Below are positions 54,921-62,194 of a DNA stretch of 64,000 nt, piece after piece (the stretch's first letter is position 1; each line of letters opens with the position of its first letter). The stretch covers positions 1-64,000 of the forward strand of contig WRKT01000002.1 of the NCBI GenBank assembly GCA_009777995.1, written 5' to 3'. The notes below the pieces were generated by a model. That model had not been told where the DNA came from. It did no database searches and was given only the letters and a program-made list of their open reading frames with translations. A program made the position numbers and the translations under genes. This DNA is from Treponema sp. (GTDB taxonomy: Bacteria > Spirochaetota > Spirochaetia > Treponematales > Breznakiellaceae).

Positions 54921-57248
54921 TTAGATAGCACCTAACGGATTAATATCAGTTCTATAATCGAAATCAGTTTTGTAATAGTTGATAAGACAGCCTGCAAGGA
55001 GTATATTCCTCTCCTCTTCTGTAACATCGCCTAACGTGAATTTCATCGGGGCGACCTCATCTCCTATATAAAAAGCCTTGATCTCTACCTGCCCGGTTTT
55101 AATGGCAGTGCGGATATTGGGGAGAAAAATATACTTCCCTGCTTCAAAATTCTGATCTCCTTCCATAATTAATGGCAGCATGCCCCAATTGATAAGATTC
55201 GAGCGATAACGCCTTGTCGCGTACTCTTTTGCGATATTGGCTGTGCCGCCCAGCACACGCTGGCAGCTTGCTGCCTGCTCCCGTGCAGAACCGTCACCGG
55301 GTTTGATTGCATAAATCAACGAGCCAAAGCCTGTGTTTTTCACTGTAAGATCGGTTCCTGCAGCATTGGCTGCACTATTCATCATTTCATTTATAATTAG
55401 GGGTAATTCCTGTTCGGTAAGACGCTTTTCTTCGATCTGCTGTATAGCGAGTGCTCGCTCTACATAGTTCCTGTCCTTCCTTGAAAGGGTATATTGAGCC
55501 ATTGCTAAAGGATTGGAGCGATAAGTGGATGTATCACCTGATGGAATTAATTCATCGGTGGTTGTAACAGGGTCTAAAATGACTGAGGCTATTCCTAAAA
55601 GAAGATGCTCTTCCAGGGCACCAATGAAAGGCCAGTCTGTGATATTTGGGCCGTACTGTATTGGTGCATCTTCAAGGGCCTTACCAAAGCCTTGATATAC
55701 TCTTGTGTTATAAGCCGTTGAATCAAATTTATAATCCGGATAGGTTTCGACCATATCTGTGGCAGGTGTAAGAATACCGCCGTTGATTGCACTTGCAGCA
55801 ATGGAGCGTGCATCCATAAGCGCCACCGAAGCAATCTGCCCCTCAGTCGGCTTTGAGCCTTCGCGGTTTGGAAAATTCCTGGTTGTATGCCGTATAGAAA
55901 GCTGACCGTTAGCAGGAACATCTCCTGCGCCAAAGCATGGCCCGCAAAAGCTGCTTCGTAATACCGCACCGGCTTGGGCCAGTTCCATCCAGGTGCCGTT
56001 TCGCATCAAGTCTATCATTATAGGTTGGGAAGCCGGATAAATGGAAAGGGCGAAGTTCTCGTTGCCCAACTTTCCTTTTTTTAGAATCTCGGCAGCAGCC
56101 ATTATATTTTCCCGCATCCCCCCTGCACAGCCTGCGATAATCCCCTGATCGGTTTTGATCTTTATACCGTTTTTTGTTTTTTGTACTTTGTTAGTTAAGT
56201 TAAAGGAAAGGTCTTTTCCTTGTATAAGTGCTTCGCCTTGTTTTTCTGTTTCGCGCATTATATCGGACGCGTTTTCATTTACAAAATCAATCGTATAAAC
56301 ATTGGAAGGATGAAAGGGTAGAGCTATCATTGGTACGATTTCTGACAGATCTACATCAACAAGGCCGTCGTAGTAGACCACAGGGCCGGGTTTCAAGGCC
56401 TTATATAATTCCGACCTGCCATGTTGCAGGAAAAATTCCTTCGTTATATTGTCAGTCTCCCAGACTGAGCTTAGGCAGGAAGTTTCGGTGGTCATTATAT
56501 CAATGCAGTGACGAAAATCTACAGAAAGGCCTGCAAGGCCTTCCCCTGTGAATTCCATCACCTTATTTTTTACATAGCCGTTTTTGAATACTGCGCCGAT
56601 TATCGCAAGGGCTACATCCTGCGGGCCTACCCCGGGGTGGACCTTACCGTGCAGATTCACACAGACAATTTCCGGGTAGTCGATGTCGTAGGTTCTTTCA
56701 AGGAGCTGCTTGACCAGCTCTCCGGCCCCTTCTCCTATTCCCATACAGCCCAAACTGCCGTAACGGGTGTGACTGTCGGAGCCAAGGATCATGCCTCCGC
56801 TTGTAGCATGCATTTCGCTCATATATGTGTGAATCACAGCAAGATGGGGAGGGACATAAATACCGCCATATCTTTTGGCTGCACTTAGCCCAAAACAGTG
56901 ATCATCTTCATTTAAGGTGCCGCCCACTGCACAGAGACTGTTATGACAGTTTGTAAGAATATAGGGTAGGGGGAATTGCTTAAGGCCGCTTGCCTTGGCA
57001 GTCTGTAATACCCCTACATAGGTAAGATCATGTGATGCAAGGCAATCGAATTTTAATTTTAAAGTACTAGAGTTTTTTGCTGTATTATGAGCTTGGAGAA
57101 TGGAGTAACTGATACTTCCCTGTCGACTATCTTCCCTTGTAACAGTCCTGCCTGTGATTTTTTGAATGTGATTAAGTGCATCTGCTCCATTGTTCAGGAG
57201 GGTGTTGCCGTTTATGAGAAACACTCCGCCATCACTTAGCTTTATCAT
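54921..57248 (-). CDS. Aconitase-family hydratase (YbhJ-like)
   Basis: A 775-residue iron-sulfur hydratase of the aconitase superfamily. Cluster Cys are in IIAGCAGGMRENIMAAAEIL and SSFCGPCFGAGD. Other motifs are LGSDSHTRYGSLGCMGIGEG, RHTTRNFPNREG and RRYRSNLINWGMLPLIM in the swivel domain. It resembles E. coli YbhJ more than AcnA, AcnB or LeuC in layout and neighbourhood. Interconversion of cis-aconitate with citrate or isocitrate is the likely reaction. The ATG at 57248 has GAGGT upstream; a GTG at 57254 is possible. Confidence 0.88.
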   Translation of the reverse strand: MIKLSDGGVFLINGNTLLNNGADALNHIQKITGRTVTREDSRQGSISYSILQAHNTAKNSSTLKLKFDCLASHDLTYVGVLQTAKASGLKQFPLPYILTNCHNSLCAVGGTLNEDDHCFGLSAAKRYGGIYVPPHLAVIHTYMSEMHATSGGMILGSDSHTRYGSLGCMGIGEGAGELVKQLLERTYDIDYPEIVCVNLHGKVHPGVGPQDVALAIIGAVFKNGYVKNKVMEFTGEGLAGLSVDFRHCIDIMTTETSCLSSVWETDNITKEFFLQHGRSELYKALKPGPVVYYDGLVDVDLSEIVPMIALPFHPSNVYTIDFVNENASDIMRETEKQGEALIQGKDLSFNLTNKVQKTKNGIKIKTDQGIIAGCAGGMRENIMAAAEILKKGKLGNENFALSIYPASQPIMIDLMRNGTWMELAQAGAVLRSSFCGPCFGAGDVPANGQLSIRHTTRNFPNREGSKPTEGQIASVALMDARSIAASAINGGILTPATDMVETYPDYKFDSTAYNTRVYQGFGKALEDAPIQYGPNITDWPFIGALEEHLLLGIASVILDPVTTTDELIPSGDTSTYRSNPLAMAQYTLSRKDRNYVERALAIQQIEEKRLTEQELPLIINEMMNSAANAAGTDLTVKNTGFGSLIYAIKPGDGSAREQAASCQRVLGGTANIAKEYATRRYRSNLINWGMLPLIMEGDQNFEAGKYIFLPNIRTAIKTGQVEIKAFYIGDEVAPMKFTLGDVTEEERNILLAGCLINYYKTDFDYRTDINPLGAI

Positions 57249-57278
57249 GCTCACCTCTTTATCACTTTAAAAGCGGTC

Positions 57279-58409
57279 TTAAAAAAAGGCCGTACCTTTC
57301 ATTAAAAGTCTTGCAGTTCTAAACCCATAACTGTTTAGGATTTTTATTTCACCGTTTAAGTTTTTATGCTCGACTCCGGCTTCGAGTATTCCTGTCGGAT
57401 GAGCAATGCGGAGCCGTTTTGGCTCGGCTTCTTGTCGCTTTGTTCTAAAAACCAGGGTGCCTGGAATCACCGCCGCCGCCGCGGTGCACATTGCCCCTGT
57501 CAGAGCATAGGAGGGATGGGTTTTCTGCATGGACATCATACGCCCAAGAAGGTCTATCCTCTCTGAAGGGATTAGTTCACCTGAAGCAACGGTATATGCA
57601 CCCGGCGGGGCGATGATTGTCATTTTGGGTACCCCGGGACTTTTCAAGGGGGATTCTTCTGCATTATTTATTAGGCCCAGTTTAACAGCAGCTTCGCCGC
57701 GAATTTTTTCCAATAGATCAAGGAGGTCGGAATTTGTATCGATCTCTTCAGGGGTTTCCTTCCCGCTAATCCCGACATCGGAAGCAAGGGCAAAGACCAG
57801 GGGGTTGGCGGCATCAACTATAGATACCGTTAGTAAACCAAAACCGGGGATCGAAAGCTCATCAATTGTATTACCCGTAGGAAGCAGGCCGCCGCAAACC
57901 GACCCTGCCGGATCTTGAACCAGGACTTTTACAGGGGCTGCGGAGCCGGGCACTCCGGGAATTTCGTAGCTTCCTGAATAATTGACTTCACCGCCCGGGG
58001 TTTCAATTTCTTCTATTATTATTTTTTGGGTATTTGTATTAAAAATCCTTACCCTTGTAAAATCTTCTCCGGTTTTAACAAGGCCGCTTTCAATGGCGAA
58101 GGGCCCTGCCCCTGAGGACATGTTCCCGCAATTTCCCGCATAAGAAACCAAAGGCTTATCCACAGAAACTTGGGCAAAGGTATAGTCGACATCAGAGTCA
58201 TCCCGGTTAGAGGGGCCAAGAATTGCAATTTTGCTTGTTACCGATGTTGCACCACCAAGGCCGTCAATCTGGCGCATGTCGGGGCTGCCCATAAGTCGCA
58301 TTAAAACTTCGTCCCTTTCCTTTCCTTCAGGGGGGAGATCCTTCTCCAGAAGGTATAAACCCTTACTGGTTCCGCCCCTGAAAATCATGCAGGGAATGCT
58401 TCTCTGCAT
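57279..58409 (-). CDS. PrpF-family isomerase/tautomerase (YbhH-like)
   Basis: A 376-residue diaminopimelate-epimerase-fold protein: IPCMIFRGGTSKGLYLLEKD, GLGGATSVTSKIAILG, YAGNCGNMSSGAGPFAIESG (catalytic Cys/Lys region), and the C-terminal HPTGILEAGVEH. Family members isomerise 2-methylaconitate (PrpF) or tautomerise 4-oxalomesaconate (GalD), and PrpF has been reported to act on trans-aconitate in vitro. No prpBCD genes are present, so methylcitrate metabolism is unlikely. AAGGAG precedes the ATG. It is the first gene of the operon, divergent from the LysR gene. Confidence 0.9.
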   Translation of the reverse strand: MQRSIPCMIFRGGTSKGLYLLEKDLPPEGKERDEVLMRLMGSPDMRQIDGLGGATSVTSKIAILGPSNRDDSDVDYTFAQVSVDKPLVSYAGNCGNMSSGAGPFAIESGLVKTGEDFTRVRIFNTNTQKIIIEEIETPGGEVNYSGSYEIPGVPGSAAPVKVLVQDPAGSVCGGLLPTGNTIDELSIPGFGLLTVSIVDAANPLVFALASDVGISGKETPEEIDTNSDLLDLLEKIRGEAAVKLGLINNAEESPLKSPGVPKMTIIAPPGAYTVASGELIPSERIDLLGRMMSMQKTHPSYALTGAMCTAAAAVIPGTLVFRTKRQEAEPKRLRIAHPTGILEAGVEHKNLNGEIKILNSYGFRTARLLMKGTAFF

Positions 58410-58453
58410 AAAAACTCCTTGTCATTAGGTCTTCTATGTATTATCCTAGCTCT

Positions 58454-58487
58454 GAATTTGCCATAGGTCTAATTCATTTTTTGAATA
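58454..58487. promoter_or_regulatory. Candidate LysR operator with T-N11-A dyad
   Basis: ATTCA-N5-TGAAT at 58472-58486 is an inverted repeat containing T-N11-A, the hallmark of LysR-type sites. A second dyad, GAATT-N12-AATTC (58454-58475), partly overlaps it. Both lie in the 122-base gap between the divergent prpF-like and lysR genes. A possible -10 (GATAAT on the minus strand near 58445-58440) for the operon lies downstream of them. Binding is not shown. Confidence 0.5.
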
Positions 58488-58531
58488 TTTTTTATAGCCT
58501 GTGTGCATAGTTTAAGAATAAGGGGGATTAT

Positions 58532-59440
58532 ATGGATTTCAGGGAATTACAGTACATTGTTTCGATTGCAAAGAACCAAAATATCACGAGGGCATCGGAG
58601 GAGGTCTTTGTCTCCCAGCCCACATTGAGCAAGTTCGTACAGAACATAGAACACTATCTGGGTCAGCCCCTCTTTCGAAGACTTGGGAATCGTTTCCTCC
58701 TTACCTATGCAGGGGAGCGCTATGTGGAAAAAGCTAAGGCAATGTTAAGCATGAAAAAGGAACTGGATGAGGAGCTGTCGGATATCCTAAAAAAAGATAT
58801 TGGGGAATTGAAAATAGCCTTTCCGATTACACGGGGGACTTATATGCTTCCATGTACTCTCCCTGTTTTCAAGAAGGAGTATCCAAGGGTAAAGGTCACA
58901 GTGAAAGAGGCAGATTCAAAAGCTCTTGAGGAAATGATTCTAGAAGGTGAAATAGACCTTGCCTTTTTCACCCTGCCAATAAGGCACCCCGACATTGACC
59001 ATGACACGATCCAAGAAGAAGAGGTTGTACTAGTGATGAAAGCGGATCATCCAATGGTGACTGAAAGTGTTTACAAAGCTAATTGCAAGTATCCCTGGAT
59101 TGATCTTACAAAGCTGGCAAACGAAACCTTTATCCTTCAACGGCACGACCAGCGTACAAGACATATTACAGATCAGGTCTTCCATGATCTTGATATGGAG
59201 CCGAAGCTTTCTCTTAGTATACGCAATATAATGGCCTCTGTTGAACTTGCAGCAGGCGGCTATGGTGTCACCTTTGTAGGCGAAACCCATTTACGCCATA
59301 TCACCCTTAAGGAAAAGCCCGCCTTCTTCTCGGTAGGTAATCCAAAGACAATGACCAGCTTTGTGGCAGCATACCGCAGAGGAATCTACCTCCCTGAGTA
59401 TACCCGGCGGTATATACAGATTGTTAGGGAGTTTACCTAA
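58532..59440 (+). CDS. LysR-type regulator of the tricarboxylate/citrate lyase operon
   Basis: A 302-residue regulator with the winged HTH MDFRELQYIVSIAKNQNITR through SEEVFVSQPTLSKFVQNIEH, and a two-lobed effector domain (EGEIDLAFFTLPI, LAAGGYGVTFVGETHL). It is divergent from the operon, the classic arrangement for a LysR activator whose inducer is the pathway substrate. AGGGGGAT precedes the ATG. It occupies the place of ybhD in the E. coli ybhHIJ locus. Confidence 0.94.
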   Translation: MDFRELQYIVSIAKNQNITRASEEVFVSQPTLSKFVQNIEHYLGQPLFRRLGNRFLLTYAGERYVEKAKAMLSMKKELDEELSDILKKDIGELKIAFPITRGTYMLPCTLPVFKKEYPRVKVTVKEADSKALEEMILEGEIDLAFFTLPIRHPDIDHDTIQEEEVVLVMKADHPMVTESVYKANCKYPWIDLTKLANETFILQRHDQRTRHITDQVFHDLDMEPKLSLSIRNIMASVELAAGGYGVTFVGETHLRHITLKEKPAFFSVGNPKTMTSFVAAYRRGIYLPEYTRRYIQIVREFT

Positions 59441-59475
59441 AAATACCCCGGCTCCCTTCTATTCCGTGCCTCTTC

Positions 59476-60774
59476 TCATGGTTTTAATGCATTAATCGGA
59501 ATAACATAAACGCCATCTTCACACATCCTACCCAATCCTCCACCTGTGATAACCGCAAGGCATGATGGTTCTCTTGTCCCATCTGATGCCATCTTTTTCT
59601 TCAATCTAAGTAAAGTCCGAACTGCAGATTCGACCTGATTTTCGCCAAGTTTTATTTCGAAGGCTCCCCATGAGCCATCTTTCATCTCAACAATTGCATC
59701 AACCTCTAAATTGCTGTTATCTCTGTAATGATAAAGAGAGGCATCGTAAAATTCAGCGTATGCACAAAGATCGCGCAGACAAAGATTTTCAAACATAAAA
59801 CCATAGGTGTTTAGATCATCGATCAAATGCCGCCTTCCAATACCAAGGGCTGCAATAGCCAAAGAGGGATCAGTAAAAACCAATTTCGGAGACATTCGTA
59901 TCCTGGTCTTTGAGCGGATACCCGGCATCCAACCTGGAATCTCTTCTATTACAAAGATGCGCTTAAGATCGGCTATATAACTTGTGACACTGTTGCGGGA
60001 AATTATCATTTCATTGCTACCGGGATCCTTACTTTCCTCACCGGTAATATCTCTTGCTATAGTTGTTTCACTTACTGTTGTTGCATTATTTCGGGCCAAT
60101 GAGCGCAGTAGGACATTTAGTTTCACTGAATTTCGTTTTGAAAAATTTCCGCCGAATAAATCATTTTTTAAAATTGCATTAATATACTCAACAGAAACGC
60201 TGCTGGCCTTCCTGACAGGCAGATTAAGCGTCCGGGGCCAACCACCACGAATAGTTATGTTGATAAGGCGCGGGAGGTCAATATCAGCTGCAAAAGGGCT
60301 GATTTTCTTACCTGTAAATAATGAAATAAAAGACACTAACGCATCTGAATCACCGGACTCATATAGTGTCATGGGGCGCATCCGCACTATAGCGATTCTG
60401 CCTGCGCCGCTATGTTTGTATGATTTACGCACAGGAGTAGCAGAACCGGTTAGAATGTACTTGCCAAAGCCCGGGTTTTGATCAACATCAAATCTAACTG
60501 CATCCCAAATCCCGGGAACCTCTTGCCATTCATCTATGACATGGGGAATCTTTCCCTTCAATACAAGAGAAGGATTAAGCTCTGCCCTAGTTTTATTATT
60601 GTAATTACCTGCAGGATCCATTATATAAGTGATACTGTTTGCGTGATTAAGGGATGTCCATGTTTTCCCACACCATTTGGGACCCTCTACGGAAACAGCA
60701 CTGAATAGTTTAAGATATTCACGGAGTTTTTTATCAACAAGTCTTATTTTGTATCCTGCTTTTTTTAGTGACAT
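59476..60774 (-). CDS. AAA_14/DUF4143 family ATPase
   Basis: A 432-residue protein with Walker A VEGPKWCGKTWTS, Walker B-like HVIDEWQEVPGIWD and sensor YILTGSATP in an AAA_14 domain, followed by the DUF4143 domain (SRNSVTSYIADLKRIFVIEE, FENLCLRDLCAYAE, EVDAIVEMKDGSWGAFEIKL). The last motif resembles a PD-(D/E)xK nuclease core (E-x-D, then E-I-K). These ATPases are common in gut bacteria and archaea; function unknown. The protein lies alone between LysR and an M20 peptidase, with a repeat array over its promoter. Confidence 0.88.
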   Translation of the reverse strand: MSLKKAGYKIRLVDKKLREYLKLFSAVSVEGPKWCGKTWTSLNHANSITYIMDPAGNYNNKTRAELNPSLVLKGKIPHVIDEWQEVPGIWDAVRFDVDQNPGFGKYILTGSATPVRKSYKHSGAGRIAIVRMRPMTLYESGDSDALVSFISLFTGKKISPFAADIDLPRLINITIRGGWPRTLNLPVRKASSVSVEYINAILKNDLFGGNFSKRNSVKLNVLLRSLARNNATTVSETTIARDITGEESKDPGSNEMIISRNSVTSYIADLKRIFVIEEIPGWMPGIRSKTRIRMSPKLVFTDPSLAIAALGIGRRHLIDDLNTYGFMFENLCLRDLCAYAEFYDASLYHYRDNSNLEVDAIVEMKDGSWGAFEIKLGENQVESAVRTLLRLKKKMASDGTREPSCLAVITGGGLGRMCEDGVYVIPINALKP

Positions 60775-60792
60775 AAAATTCTTCTTATCTTG

Positions 60793-60821
60793 ATCTTATA
60801 TAAAAAATGGGCAAAAAGCAA
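60793..60821 (-). promoter_or_regulatory. Candidate promoter of the AAA/DUF4143 gene
   Basis: On the minus strand TTGCTT (60821-60816) and TAAGAT (60798-60793) are separated by 17 bases, giving a start near 60786. The -35 hexamer is the first half of the nearest 23-bp repeat, so anything bound to the repeats should affect initiation. Confidence 0.45.
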
Positions 60822-60867
60822 GTGATTTTTTATGCAAAAAGCAAATAATTTTTTGGGCAAAAAGCAA
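60811..60867. repeat. Three 11-bp repeats with exact 23-bp spacing
   Basis: GCAAAAAGCAA occurs at 60811, 60834 and 60857. The 12 bases between copies are also similar (an A/T-rich block ending in six T), so this is about two and a half copies of a 23-bp tandem unit. The spacing is close to two helical turns, putting all copies on the same face of the DNA. It lies directly upstream of the AAA/DUF4143 gene and overlaps its -35 element, which suggests an operator. Confidence 0.75.
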
Positions 60868-60869
60868 TA

Positions 60870-62000
60870 TCAAAAATACCCAAGCACCAACTCAAACGCC
60901 ACCTTAAGGCCCGGGAGCAGGCTGCTTATCTCGACAAACTCTTCCCTAGTATGTGCGCCTTCCCCAAGGTAACAGCCGACAGCGATGGCAGGGATTCCCA
61001 TTGATAATGGGATATTGCAGTCGGTTGAACCTGAATCAAACTTGGGTTCTATATCAAAGTAATTGCGAATTGCCGCATCAGCTTTATCCGTAAGAGCCTG
61101 CAGCTTTTCCGGGTCCACATCCCTTGTACAGGGGCGCTCCCCTACAACTTCTACATTGACACCTGCACCCTTGGCTCTGTAAAGTTCAACTGCAGCATTC
61201 AGGTGCTTCTCCATTTCGTCGAGGGCATCATTAGAATCAGAGCGGAACTCGTAAAGCATTTCAGCCTGTTGGGCAATTGTATTTACAGAAGTCCCGCCGC
61301 TGATTGTTCCAACATTATAAGTTGTAATACTATTCTCAGGCAATTTTACCGTATAAAGAGTGTTAATAAGAGAAGCCAGATAATGTATGGCATTCCTATT
61401 CCCGAACTTTCCGAAAGAATGTCCGCCCTCTGTGGTAACTTCAATGCGATAACGCTTTGAGCCTATCGATCCGTTTGTAATCTTACGGCAACCGCCGTCA
61501 AGAGAAATAAACTCTGTAACTCTCTTGCCAAAGTCCTTGATAATTTTCCTCGAGCCCTTCAAATTCCCAAGGCCCTCTTCACAGGAGTTTACGACAAAGA
61601 GTATACCTCCGGTTTTAGGCTGTAAACCATTTGCAGTTATATACTTTATTGCCATAAGCATTGCAACTATATTTGCAGTATCGTCTCCAACCCCGGGGCA
61701 GTAGATCCTGTCATTCTCAATTTTCAAAGGGAGCTCTTCAGTGTCAGGGAAGACTATATCACTATGGGCTATAAAGACCATAAGGGGATTATCATCGCAG
61801 TTAACCGGGTATACCACATTAAGGGCTTCATCAATATAAACCCCCTTGCACCCCTGCTTTTCAAGCCAAGCTTTACAAAACGCAGCTCTCTTTTCTTCGT
61901 TATGCGATGGAGAGGGAATCTTCGCCATTTCCACAAGAAGCTCGAACGCCTCTTCTCTGTGTTTTTCTATATAGTCCAGAACTTCCTTTTCTAATTTCAT
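60870..62000 (-). CDS. M20 family metallopeptidase
   Basis: A 376-residue dinuclear zinc peptidase: FIAHSDIVFPD (His and Asp), CPGVGDDTANIVAMLMA (bridging Asp), VVNSCEEGLGNLKGSR (catalytic and metal Glu), SLDGGCR and GEGAHTREEFVE (last His). A dimerisation domain lies between (VTTEGGHSFGKFGNRNA). It is closest to peptidase T/ArgE-type enzymes. The ATG at 62000 has GGGAG six bases upstream; an adjacent ATG at 62003 is nearly equivalent. An open extension upstream runs into the palindromic element and is not used. Confidence 0.9.
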   Translation of the reverse strand: MKLEKEVLDYIEKHREEAFELLVEMAKIPSPSHNEEKRAAFCKAWLEKQGCKGVYIDEALNVVYPVNCDDNPLMVFIAHSDIVFPDTEELPLKIENDRIYCPGVGDDTANIVAMLMAIKYITANGLQPKTGGILFVVNSCEEGLGNLKGSRKIIKDFGKRVTEFISLDGGCRKITNGSIGSKRYRIEVTTEGGHSFGKFGNRNAIHYLASLINTLYTVKLPENSITTYNVGTISGGTSVNTIAQQAEMLYEFRSDSNDALDEMEKHLNAAVELYRAKGAGVNVEVVGERPCTRDVDPEKLQALTDKADAAIRNYFDIEPKFDSGSTDCNIPLSMGIPAIAVGCYLGEGAHTREEFVEISSLLPGLKVAFELVLGYF

Positions 62001-62039
62001 CATTTTCTCCCTTTGTTTCACACAACTTTCAGGCAACTC

Positions 62040-62178
62040 GAAATTTTTCACACGGAGCTCACAGAGGGCACAGAGCTCACAGAGGAATTCAAAAGTGAGC
62101 CAACTCTAATAACTCTCTGTGTCCTCCGTGCTTCTCCGTGAGCTCTGTGAGAACCAAAACACAGAGTAGAAAAATTTC
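62040..62178. repeat. 139-bp palindromic element of 9-bp units with terminal inverted repeats
   Basis: The ends GAAATTTTTC (62040-62049) and GAAAAATTTC (62169-62178) are perfect inverted repeats. Just inside the left end are four head-to-tail 9-bp units of consensus CAC(A/G)GAGNN (62051-62086). Four similar units lie in the opposite direction at about 62113-62154. The whole can fold into one large hairpin. It lies between two same-strand genes and encodes nothing obvious. Similar CACAGAG-type repeats are seen in many environmental genomes. No target duplication is evident. Confidence 0.75.
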
Positions 62179-62194
62179 TATGTTCAGTGTAAAC

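Noticed and set aside
54921-57248. Housekeeping aconitase or LeuC
   Set aside because: The layout and the PrpF/DASS/LysR neighbours match the YbhJ-type locus, and no other citric acid cycle or leucine genes are present.
57279-58409. PrpF as evidence of a methylcitrate cycle
   Set aside because: No prpB, prpC or prpD gene is present and the operon instead encodes citrate lyase.
60811-60867. Three evenly spaced repeats as a small CRISPR array
   Set aside because: The conserved core is only 11 bp, the intervening 12 bases are themselves similar between copies, and no cas gene is present. A promoter operator explains it better.
62040-62178. N-terminal extension of the M20 peptidase into the palindromic element
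   Set aside because: A frame remains open to 62051, but the ribosome site sits before 62000 and the extension would start within the repeat.
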